Of a stretch of 64,000 nucleotides of DNA, positions 39,515 through 49,989 are shown one piece after another. A program made the translations under genes and the position numbers. A model generated the notes under the pieces. It saw nothing but the letters and a program-made list of their open reading frames with translations, did not search any database and had not been told where the DNA came from. The DNA comes from Naganishia liquefaciens (taxonomy: Eukaryota > Basidiomycota > Tremellomycetes > Filobasidiales > Filobasidiaceae), in the NCBI GenBank assembly GCA_013423385.1, contig BLZA01000011.1:867174-931173 (forward strand), read 5' to 3'. The first letter of the stretch is position 1; every line of letters begins with the position of its first letter.

Positions 39515-41013
39515 ATGTCATCCAAGCAGGCCCTCAACACCCGTTCGTCCGCGACCAAGCGAATTCTGCAAGAGCACCGGGAATTCCTGGCGGATCCGAG
39601 TCCAGAGTTTGCGGCCCATCCTTTGGAGGAGGATATCTTTGAGTGGCATGTTACCGTCCGCGGCGTCGAGAATAGCGAGTATGCCGGAGGTGAGCCTGAA
39701 TGGGTGGCGGCTGCCTTTGTGTCTTTGTAGGGAACCGTTATCTCATGCTCTCTTCTATTTCTTTTTTTTTTGGAACAGGAATATACCATCTCCGGATCCT
39801 TCTCAAGAATCAGTACCCTATGCAGGCGCCTGATATCCTGGTCATGACCCCTCAAGGACGATTCGAGCCGAACCGCAAGATCTGTATCGACGGATTGACG
39901 AGCTTTCACGAAGGGAGCTGGAGGCCGGCTTGGGGTGTCCGAACGGGTGGGTAATCCCAAGGTCGCATGGCGTTACTGCTCTTTGGCTGATCAGAGTGGG
40001 TGCGACAGCCATTGTGGGCCTCATGAGCTTTTGGTCTCAAGGTGGCGAGGCATTGGCCGGTGTTGGGGCGATGAACTGTGACAAGGCAGAACGGAAGCGC
40101 CTCGCGCAGCTGTAAGCCCTGTCTTGTGATTCGGGTGTCTTTGATGTAAGACTGAAACACTTGAAACAGGTCTGTGGATTGGACATGTCCAGTCTGCCAA
40201 CAGTCCAACAAGGAGATCATGGAGCAGCATGAGGAAGCGTTGAACGTCAAAGCGGTCGAAAAGTACCAAGCGGCGTCCATGCCAGCAAATTCGGATCATG
40301 CGCCGGCAGCCGAGAAGGGGGTTGCGAATTCTACAACAGCAGAAGGCAAGGATCAGCCCGAGGGTCACTCATCACAGAGAGAGCTTTACGTTCCTCGGAA
40401 TTCAGAAAACATTGCCGTGGCGCCTGCCGCTTCATCCGGCGCCTCGCCCCGACCGGGAACCATCATGATCACCGAGCTCCCGACTGAGGCTCTGGCGCCT
40501 TCTCCCTTTGTTCACGCGCTCTTGGCTCCACCTCCAGACCATCTCGCTCCTTTGCGCCTCCTTCATCATCATCTATGCAAGCTGTTCTGTCCCACTCGGT
40601 ACCAGCAACTCTTGCCGCCTCGTCCAGACTCGGTTCTGTGGCTCGACACGCTCATTTTTGTCATCTTATCGCTCTTGACCGTCATCTTGCTCAGCAAATT
40701 GTCGCGTTCGTGGCACCGCATCGTCTATGCCATGCTCCGAGCTGTGGAGCGCATATCAGGCATCGATTTGTCGTGGATCACGGAAAGGCTTCTGCCCAAC
40801 CGTCTGGCGAATCATCCATATGGTCAGTACTGGACGAGCGGAGGCATGGCTACCGGCGCGGGCATGCACGCGGATCGTACGCGCCTGCGGAACATGGACA
40901 CGGCGATGCGTGCTCGAGATATTATGAAGCGCTTTGGAAGAGCGCCTCAAGCTGGAGGCGCGGCTGTGCATGTTCCAACGCATGGCCAGGTCGAAATCGA
41001 TAGGGGCAACTAG
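39515..41013 (+). CDS. ER ubiquitin-conjugating enzyme E2, UBE2J type
   Basis: UBE2J/Ubc6-type E2s sit on the ER membrane and serve ER-associated degradation. Exons 39515-39689, 39779-39946, 40009-40111 and 40170-41013 join in phase. The UBC fold shows DIFEWHVTVRGVENSEYAGG, IYHLRILLKNQYPMQAPDI and FEPNRKICIDGLTSFHEGSW with the catalytic Cys, then PAWGVRTAIVGLMSFWSQGG. A CPVC pair follows, near the place where UBE2J1 has a CxxC. A Ser/Pro/Ala linker leads to one clear membrane helix, WLDTLIFVILSLLTVILL (about 40645-40700). Unlike Ubc6/UBE2J1, where the anchor is at the very end, about 100 residues follow it, ending HVPTHGQVEIDRGN. The frame is a single uninterrupted exon there, so the tail is real at the DNA level. 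Confidence 0.9.
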
Positions 41014-43797
41014 ATCAACGATCCCCTGATTCGTGGATTCAGCTACGCGCGAGTATCTCTTTCGCCCCTGGGGACAGTTCTTCTCGATCATTGTGCTTTC
41101 CAGTCATGTATCCATAGAATCTCTCTTGTATCGCTTTCCGTTGACCGCTGAATCTGTCTGCAGTGCTTATCGTTGTATGCCATGACAAATACCTTCGCCC
41201 GCTCACACATCGTATGGCGTTTTTTCTTCGCGGGAACCTTTTTTTTGGCGAGATGGCCCTTGGGGACCTGCATGCAGATCCACGAATCCCGCTACTACAT
41301 GCCCGCTGATCGAGGTCAGTCCCTGATGGAGCGATACGTCGAACCAGCAGAGCCATACCAAACGCGATATCTGATCCTGGTCCGTCCTATCTATGCATCT
41401 TGCCATTCGGGCTTTACTTGCTGTGCGGCTCTTTTTCGAGTTCTGCAGCATTCCGCGTACAGATTGGCATGGTAAGAGGTTGTCTCAACTTTTCTAGCCG
41501 TTCTTTCTTCCGAAGTGAAGCGTGCTACCGACGCCCTGTATATCCCTCGTGCTTCTTATGGCATGGCATATTCGTCACTGGCGAAATCATATGTTGAATC
41601 CCGTTCGGTGTGACATGGATGGATGCAAAGAGGAGCTAATAAGTACAGCTCTCTTCGATTTGACTGGAATGGCAATTGGTATAAATGTTCATCCGGTTTG
41701 CAATATCACCCCGCTCCTTCGACCTGCTGCCCGGCACAATTTTCAGGACTAGAGTTTGGGTTTTAGAGTGACTGTAAAGGAGGAAGAGGGATCTTCCGCT
41801 ACGTGATCCTGGATGGCATCCATACCTTGAGCCGAGGATAAAGCGGCCACTTCGGTATCCGCTTGCACATGTCTTTGCGAGTCAGGTGTATTCGAAGACG
41901 GCACGCCTCCTGATTTTTGCGACCACGACTAGTCTCCCCCGCAAACGCTGGCGATAGACGAGGCCGTGATACTTAGTCGCGTCTGGGTTGATTTAGAGAA
42001 TTTATTGGCGAGGGACACCTGACGATGGAATGAATTCGACGTCGCCGCTTGGAACCGGAAGAAGTTGATGGGCTTTCCCTGAAACTACTGTTGCAACGCT
42101 ATGAGTAAGTGTGACTGATACGATACACCTGATGTACATGGCGAATCGGATGACGTGCTCTTTAGCCTTGATGACTTCCGGCCGATGTACCATAGCCATC
42201 AGAGCCAATTCCATAGCGCATAGGGCTGCAAACGGCGGCCAGCAGACTTGTCAAACTACGCCCCAAATTCGCCGGCCGTGCGACACACGACGTACGTCCG
42301 AAGCTACATTCTAGGCGTCTTCGCTCCGTATTCGCGACTGATTTGCTTTGACTCTTCGCAGCTCTCTTTGCCTTTGCCAGCTTCAGCGGCCTGTAGAATC
42401 TGGAACCTGCTTGACAGGATATGAAGGATCTCGCAGCGATGCAGCCGAAGCTGATGTCCGATTGAATTCAAACATTTGGATTGACAACTCGACGACTCCT
42501 TCCTCGTTCCTGGTCCGTTTGAACTTGCAGTAAGCGCCTTGGTTTCTTGGTTGTTGGCTTGACTGAATACAGTATGTACGAGAACGCGGTCGATCTGGTC
42601 GGGTAGCTGTATAGATGTGGATAGGATATGCGGCAATGGCGATATTATTTCAGTCGAGCGCGAACTCGAGCTCCAATCAAGCCCGCTGTTATCGGTCTTC
42701 TCAGAAGCCAGAAAGCTCTTTTATTGCCGTCTTTCATGTTCTAGACGATAAAGGCTTTCGCTGACTCCGCCAGCTACTACGCCCTTGCTCGGGCCGGGTA
42801 TACCTAATTGCCTGATCGAGCTCGCTGAGCTGCACGCTGATTAAGGGCAGCTATTTTCGGTCGCTTTCTCGTTTGTCGCTCGAGACACGACATGCGCCGT
42901 AATCCTCAGCTCAAACTTGCTAGCTGACTTGCTGATAGGGCTTTCACGGAGGATCTCCGGCTCCAATTGTATACCCTGGTTCAGCTCCCCCTTCTACCAG
43001 CTGTTCTACCGTGTCTAGGATTAGGCGAGAGTGCGCTCCGTGCGCCTTTTCCCTTCCGCTATCTATCCTGCTGCTGCTGCTCAAGTCTCAGACGAGCTAG
43101 CTAGTTTCAGCGGACAAATCACGACAGCGAGCTCGACAGCAGCGCCTTCCCTTCATCGATGGTCCCATCAGCACAAACATCCGCCCTCAGGCTTGGGCCA
43201 ATCTGACGAGACGCTGGCTCAATCATTTGACGACTCCTCCAAGAAATTTGCAGGACGTCGATAGAGCAACGTCGCGCGATCAACAAGTCTATCCAGGACA
43301 GAAATATCAAAACACCAGCAGAGAAAAGTGGCAGCCAATTCGACTTGATCTCCCCGTTCTCTGCTGTTATCACTTTTCTTCGAGATTCTGTGAGTACGAG
43401 ACTCTATTTGGGAGGGTTTGTGGTCAGACGACGAGGCGTATACGTTGCGAGCACACGACATGTCCCTCGCTTGACTATGTCATTGGGCACCGCGATATCA
43501 TGATTTGCGATGTCACTTGATTGTAATCTGGTCCAATCGTCATTTTTCGTCTCAGGCTATTGATAACATGAGCCTTGAACTAATCCTTCATATCTTGCAG
43601 TGACCTCGACATCGACTAGTGATCACTCTCCTGAACTTCAGTCATTGCCCTCATAGAACCAATATCCGACTCCGTCAGATATTGCGACGACGTTATTCCT
43701 CTGCAAACCATTGAATGCAATCTCGTGACGGTGCCTCAAGTCTTACTCAGATCCAGCCCTACACGAGTCATCCACATAGATCACGACTGACTTCATC
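41014..43797. other. Long stretch without recognised gene, upstream of bHLH gene
   Basis: 2.8 kb between UBE2J and the bHLH gene. Only short frames occur and none resembles a family. It may hold a long 5' leader of the bHLH mRNA; small upstream frames occur close to the bHLH ATG, including one starting at 43715 that overlaps it out of frame. Confidence 0.4.
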
Positions 43798-45318
43798 ATG
43801 GTTGTCGTTCAACCCAACATCGGTAACCTATCGGGCAAACCGTCCAAAAACAAACCTCGAAAAAGAGTCAACACGGCCGAGAAGCGGGCGTCGCATAACC
43901 TTGTTGAAAGGCAACGCCGAGAACAGTTGAATGGTCGGTTCCTTGACCTCGCCAGATTACTTCCATCGCTCGCATCCCAAAAACGACCATCCAAGTCGGC
44001 AATCGTTAACGGATCCATCACTCATTTGACAAGTCAGAGGAATGCACGACTTATCGCTGCCAAGGAGCTGCGAGCTTTGTTCTCCGAAAATCAAGAGATC
44101 CTTCAGGAACTAAACGAATACCGTGTTCAAACTGGAAAAGTCGTAAAAGTGTCCATCGGCTGGACCGCTGGCATGGAAGAGGTTGTCAAGGTCGAAGACG
44201 AGACTTTTGGCACGTTTACCTCTTTCGATGAGGACGGACTTGACGGCGACGACGTCGCTGAACAAGAGGATTTGGATGCCAAACCTGATGAGGGCGTCAC
44301 TACGGCATACGATTTGACCGCCACTCAAGCTGCTGCAGGTCAAACCGGCAACAGCTCTCTTCCGTCCGCCATGCTTGCAGCTTACCAGACTGGAATGTAC
44401 ATGCGTCCTCCAATCAAACAGGAGCCGAGTATGTCACGCCTACCCGCCTATGCGAACCCCGAGTCGTCCCTTGCCTCGACGTCGCCCTCTTCACAGGAGG
44501 CCATCTCAAACCGACAACAAGCCTTGTTAATGATGCAGCAGTCTGGTCATCCACTTTTCGCTCGTCGCGCGCATATCTCGCCTACCGCTGGACGTGGGTC
44601 ATTCGCTCATGCCGACAGCACCGACAACTTGGCGCAAGACTTCATTCAACCCTCGCTTATAAGCAACGGCTTGTCTGTGCAGGACTCAACGGATATGCCT
44701 TATACCGACAAGGTGACGTCCTGGACACAGCAGCAGCAAATGCTGCTGGATATGGCTCAGCAACGTAGAAACACCATCGCCACGGGGGCGCAGGCTTCAT
44801 GGATGGATTTCGCCGGCCTGCCGCAAGACTTGGGATTATCTTCCGTCGTGCGCAGCCAGAGCATATCACAGTTCCACGGCAATCCGTTGCCGAGTCAACT
44901 TACAGCGGCGCACGTTACCCTGTTGGCTCGTCAGCCGCACCTCGCGGCTGCGGTATTCCCGCCAGCATGCTCTGCTGAAATGGCAGCATCCGCAGGTCTC
45001 GCGGACTTCAGCCCCGAGCACGATCTTGCAGCTCTCTCACAGCACACTGCAGATGCCTCTACATCAGCTTTTGAGCAATGGCAAAAGTCTATGGACTTTA
45101 GCCATCTACCTACGCCACCGATTCCGAGTACAGCGCCTACCGGAATGAAAAACGTCCTTGCGACGCCGACATCAACTTCCTCGGGTACTTCACCAAATAC
45201 CCTCAACGCGCCTACTGTATCAGAACTTCGAGAAGCCGTACGTCACGGCATCTCTGTCGGCATGGGCATGAGCCTTGGCATGCCAACCTGGTCGACGGAG
45301 ATGGATGCATATCCATAA
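43798..45318 (+). CDS. bHLH transcription factor, H-E-R class
   Basis: A single exon of 506 residues. The bHLH domain is at about 28-77: EKRASHNLVERQRREQLNGR, FLDLARLLPSL, then KRPSKSAIVNGSI. The basic region has His33, Glu37 and Arg41, the set typical of proteins that bind CACGTG E-boxes. It lacks the Tyr that marks SREBP. A helical stretch (IAAKELRALFSENQEILQEL) follows the HLH and may extend the dimer. The remainder is acidic, then Ser/Gln/Pro-rich and low in order, with a Met-rich C-terminus (GISVGMGMSLGM). This architecture occurs in basidiomycete bHLH regulators whose targets I cannot name. The lack of introns is unusual in this window. Confidence 0.88.
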   Translation: MVVVQPNIGNLSGKPSKNKPRKRVNTAEKRASHNLVERQRREQLNGRFLDLARLLPSLASQKRPSKSAIVNGSITHLTSQRNARLIAAKELRALFSENQEILQELNEYRVQTGKVVKVSIGWTAGMEEVVKVEDETFGTFTSFDEDGLDGDDVAEQEDLDAKPDEGVTTAYDLTATQAAAGQTGNSSLPSAMLAAYQTGMYMRPPIKQEPSMSRLPAYANPESSLASTSPSSQEAISNRQQALLMMQQSGHPLFARRAHISPTAGRGSFAHADSTDNLAQDFIQPSLISNGLSVQDSTDMPYTDKVTSWTQQQQMLLDMAQQRRNTIATGAQASWMDFAGLPQDLGLSSVVRSQSISQFHGNPLPSQLTAAHVTLLARQPHLAAAVFPPACSAEMAASAGLADFSPEHDLAALSQHTADASTSAFEQWQKSMDFSHLPTPPIPSTAPTGMKNVLATPTSTSSGTSPNTLNAPTVSELREAVRHGISVGMGMSLGMPTWSTEMDAYP

Positions 45319-46086
45319 TTGTTACAACCCACTTTGGGCAAACAGTTCAACAATGACGCTATTCTTCTCGACAAAATGTTCTTCTTCAGTTTGTATGTTT
45401 ACGACGCAATGTCGTGTTGTATGACGCCTCATGGCTGTCAACCTTTAGTTTTGTACCTTTGGACTTGGAAATTGTAGCTCAACAGGAGCAGGGAGGAAGA
45501 GCTCGTCGTCGAATAATCTCTTATCACGCATTCTATTTTGGCCTTGAGCTTGGCAAACACAGACGCCTGAAGATACCCCCCACGCCATTGTCTTATCAGC
45601 TAATCTCTCCCCGCAGAGATCTCGGGCATGAGCGCAAGATTTCTGAGTAGATAACGTTGGCAAAAGGCGTCACATGTAGCCATCTGGATTCGTACACGTG
45701 TACGCGTTTTCAGCGATATCCCTGTCACAAACGGCCAGAACGGGAAGTACTGATCAGGGCTACGAAAGTCCGAGTAGCTGTTCGAGCGCCCATCCGAGCC
45801 CAGACCCCAACTCGATTCCAAAATCCGGTTCCTATCATTTGACCCAGCTAGTCTGCCTGTCCAATGCCATGCAGTATGCTAGGTGCATATGGCCTGCGGC
45901 AGCTTTCAGCATTCAACTCTCACAAAAGGCGATTACCTAACCACTTCTCAGGTGAAACACTAGCTTGCCTGTTTCACAAGTACTGTCTGATGTCCCGAGA
46001 TCGCGATGTCGACTTCATTCGGCCATCCGGCGGATGAAGAATCCTTAGTGGATTCGGCAGCATCCACAAAATTGTCCTAGAGGATC
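45319..46086. promoter_or_regulatory. bHLH 3' flank / NBS1 promoter with palindromic E-box
   Basis: 768 bp without a gene. It contains a perfect 14-bp palindrome, CGTACACGTGTACG at 45691-45704, centred on CACGTG, lying between the end of a CACGTG-class bHLH gene and the start of NBS1. Confidence 0.45.
45691..45704. promoter_or_regulatory. Palindromic E-box (CACGTG core)
   Basis: CGTACACGTGTACG equals its own reverse complement over 14 bp. It is 383 bp upstream of the NBS1 ATG and 373 bp downstream of the bHLH stop. Binding by the neighbour bHLH is inference from its H-E-R residues. Confidence 0.4.
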
Positions 46087-49000
46087 ATGTGGATCCTTCA
46101 GATCCGAAAGGCCAAGGAGGGGACCAAATACGGCCCCGGAAACTGCAAGTCTTTCCCGTGAACCTGAACTCGCATGCGAGCTGATCCTGTTCTGGGAATG
46201 TAGACTCCGAGCGCAGTCTTCCTTTAAAGCACAGCAGAGACTATCGATTCGGAAGACAAAAAGACAATGATATCATCTACTACAGCTCTTCACTGCACAA
46301 ATGTTCGGCCATCATCAGAATAGGAGGTTGGAAACGGGGTCAGACCGACGCAGGTATAGTAAGTCAGCGCGAGGGGAGGAAAGCGAGCGACAGAAACTGA
46401 AGCCTGTCGAAGGATCGTCCAGATCTCAAGATACAATTTCAAGCCAAAACACCAGAAGAAACCTCCCCCAAGACCATTCACTGTTGGACTCCGATGGAAG
46501 GGCTCGCGCAAGATTCTTTCGACGACCGAGATTATCGGCCAAGCGAGGAAGAGGAGGTTGCTCAGGGAAATAGACGTACAGCGGAGAGAGCCGACGGGTT
46601 CTGGTTCACCGTGATACCAGGGGTCATCGTGCATTTTAGCGATCAACTGAAACTTCGGTACGTCTAGTATACCTCTCAGTCCTGAAGTGAAGCTGATGTA
46701 AAGTTGGAACAGTTTTCATTGGGAACCAACTGTGATTGTGGACAGTGATGCGACCGGCCCTCGAGCGGACAAGTACTCGCTTCTGAATAGCTTTGGTGAG
46801 TGATCTTTCGAGACTCTTCGACGAGAAGGACTTGACAGCCGACCTCAACAGCCATTTACAATACTGGAAACTTTGTACCGCATTTTACCTCCTACCTCAT
46901 AAAGAAAGAGATTGCGCCCAATGACAGCGACTGTAAGCTCGCATTCACAAACAACGTTCCGATAGTGGCGCCAAAATGGCTCAACTCCCTGCATGAATCG
47001 CTCAAGAGCTCCGTCGATACGAAAACTCCCAAAGACGTATTCGTCCTTCCGCCAACGACCGATTTTCTGCCTATAGTCTCGCCAAAGTTTGACGATGCGA
47101 GGGGTAATGCGAATTGGTGGCTGCCAAGAGCGGGGAGAGAGCTGGTATGGAAAGGCAAAACAGTCGTCATGGTCGGCGGGAAATCGGTGAGTGATCCCTT
47201 AGGATCTGCCAAAGTCAGCTTTCAAGCCTGTTCCGCGGCGGCAGTCTCCGAAGGAAGAGGAACCTTTCCAGCAGCTCGGCGCAAACATTAAGCGCCTGGA
47301 CATTCTGTCAACCAACAAGCGCATCAAGGATTTCGCCTCATTCATGAACGCCGCAAAGCCACTTCTGCAAGCAGCTGAAAGTCATTTCCAGAAGTGCGTT
47401 AAAGAGGCAAAGAAAACAGGTCACAAGGACGAAGAATGGATGAAAGACACCAAGAATGCGGCAATCGCTTTGACAGAAGCCGTATTTGACAAATACGATG
47501 AGGACGGTATTGACATCTGGAACGTTATCGAACCTATCGAAGCGTTAGTACATTTTCATATGTGACGCTCTCAGCTGATTTGCTATCATTTACAGGGATG
47601 GTTATCCATTGAATGTCGCAGACAATTGGTGGCTGTCTCTTCAGAAAAACAATTGGAGGGATTTTACGAGGTCGGCTCACAAGGATGATGACAGAGGCAA
47701 GTAGACGCATGAAGCTCCTGTCTAGTGTTGACCTCTTCCTTCCGTGGGTTGTAGCTTCCGAGACTCAATCCGTCCCGACGAGCAACGCCGACATGAACAC
47801 CCACTTCGACCAGCAATCAGTGGGAATCCCCTCGACGCATCCAGAAGAAAAGGAGCCCAGTCATCCCCCTCCGCCTCCAAGGGTAAGTCAGAGCGCTGTC
47901 GCTTCGTCATCGCCGTTTATACGTGAGATAGCCTTTACCGGTGCTGGCCAGACAAGCTCGGCGTCCAAATTCTCTCCTGAATGGCGATAGCGATGATGAT
48001 TCCGACCCCCCACCAAGACCTATCAAGCGGATACGACGCAATCTAGGCAAAGAAGCCTCGACGGTGATCAGTACTCTTGCTCCTCGATCGGTCACGCAGG
48101 AAACGGCACAATCACTAATGGAGACTGTACGTACGGTTGAACGCCATTCATTACAACGCGCTCATCCTGCCACGGACGGGAACAGCAAAAGAGCGCCGGT
48201 AGTCTCGCATCGAAAACACGACCGGGAAAGAATCGATCAGGCCTGTTGGACAATATCGATGAGGGAGACGACGATGATTCTTCAAGTTACGGCAAAACCG
48301 CGAAATCACTGGAAGCATATCGTGGCTTGTACGATTCCGTCAAGCAGAGTGCCGGCAGTGCCATAGCGAAAAGGCGGAACAACGAGACGCAGGTAGGGGA
48401 AGAGGAGGAGGACTTTGTTCAGAGGTCCCTTTTGCGACAGAAGCGGAAAGCAGAATCCAACAATACAACCCAAAGCTCGGAACCAGTCGGCCTTGCTGCC
48501 ATCCATCAAGGTATGGACGTGGATGAGGAATCGCAGGTTGGACCTTCGGCAATTGCAGGACCCACAGCGACCGTCCGGCAACCACTTCAAGTTCACCATG
48601 TCGAGCCGACTCGACCAGAAGATGTAACCAAAGACACGGAATTCTTACAGGCGGCTACCAAGGCGAGAAGGGGAGCCAAGGAGCTTGACGAATTTGATCT
48701 CGAGTTCAACGCCTTGAAAATTGCGAAACCGAAGAACGCCCAGGCAATCAAGATCTACGGCACGGGTCTCACCGATCCATCTCGAATCTACAACTCTGTA
48801 GTCGACCTCGACTCTGATGTAACGGGAAATTTTATCAAAATCGAGCGTGTCAACCTCTTTCGAAAGGATAAGGATCGGCAACAAGACGCTCTACCAGAAC
48901 ACGACTGGGCTGGCAGACCAAACTTTAAAAAGTTTAAAAAGGTGAGTATTTGCGCCGAGATCAAGATCAATCTGTTGATTCATGGGGTATCAGCAAAATA

Positions 49001-49742
49001 TCATGAAAGCCCCTCCTGTCAAGCTCAAGCTTGCGCCCGCAGCGGATTACGGTATAGGACTCGGTAAGGGGAATGATTGGGAGACGGGAATATTCCTGAC
49101 GCCATCCGTTAGAGTATTGGCCAGATAGGAAAGCCAAAGAGGATACTGCAGAGCAACCACTGAAAGCGAGATCGCAAGTGCTTCGAGGCCCAAGTCAAGG
49201 TCAAACAGGTCAAAGTCAGTCTCAAGCTGCCACGCAGTCGGCTGCACCAACGGCGACTGCTGGCCGTCCGAGACGACGCCTATTGCCGGTCGATTCAGAC
49301 GATGACACTGGCATCATGGCATTGCCGACATTGACCCGGGATGCTCGCGGGATCACGCAAATGAGATCAGGCAACTCCACGTCTGCGGCTACACGCAGTA
49401 GCACGACTCAACCTACCTCCCAAGCTTCCGCTTCGCGAGGCGTATCTCGCGGTTCATCGCATCTGCTGGCCGTCGAGTCGGATGAAGACCAGCCTGTTCG
49501 CCGAGTAGGCCGGAACGCAGCATCCGGGAGGGAAGATGCCTCGCAAGCCGATGACGTCCTCGGTTCCGTCTCGTCTCATAACGCTTCAGCGACTTTGTCG
49601 ACAAACAAGAGAAAACGATTGGTGGCGATGGATGATGACGATTCGGATGATGCCATGGTGAGCATAAGATGCAAGTTGTGATCGTGATACTGACGCCAAA
49701 CTCTTACAGATCTTCCCCGGTGCTAGACGCAAGAGGAGATGA
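46087..49742 (+). CDS. NBS1: Nibrin/Nbs1 homologue of the MRN DNA-repair complex
   Basis: Nbs1 joins Mre11 and Rad50 at DNA breaks and recruits ATM/Tel1. The start MWILQIRK resembles nibrin's MWKL. An FHA domain follows: DYRFGRQKDNDI, HKCSAIIRIGG, ending FHWEPTVIV. A BRCT-like region follows (AIYNTGNFVPHFTSYLI, FTNNVPIVAPKWLNSLHESL, WKGKTVVMVGG, KDFASFMNAAK). The long Ser/acid-rich part leads to the key signature RPNFKKFKK at about 48918-48941, the family's Mre11-binding motif. The protein ends DDDDSDDAMIFPGARRKRR, comparable to the acidic, Phe-containing, basic ending of nibrin that binds ATM. About nine or ten exons; the two borders at 46350-46410 and 47690-47940 are uncertain. Identity rests on domain order plus the NFKKFKK motif. 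Confidence 0.85.
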
Positions 49743-49989
49743 TTGTCGAGATGGCGCTGATGGGATTAGGGGCCTTGTATCGCATAGGCTTATACGCTAT
49801 TCAACTCCCGTCGTGCCGACAGTTGTCATGCATATCATGTGAAATCAATTCTGCGCTGTTTCTAGCTCTGCAACCCTGCACACATTCGGAAAGTCTATGG
49901 TGTCTGAATACAACGGCGCTGACGTGGGATGTTGTCATTAATAGAGTCTCGTAAGACTAGTTGCGGAAAAAAATGGCAAGAGAGCGAAA

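Noticed and set aside
41014-43797. Possible transposable element in the long empty stretch
   Set aside because: No terminal repeats, target-site duplication, transposase or reverse transcriptase motifs were seen.
43798-45318. Calling the bHLH gene SREBP
   Set aside because: SREBP has a Tyr in the basic region and membrane helices; here the position is Arg and no membrane segment is present.
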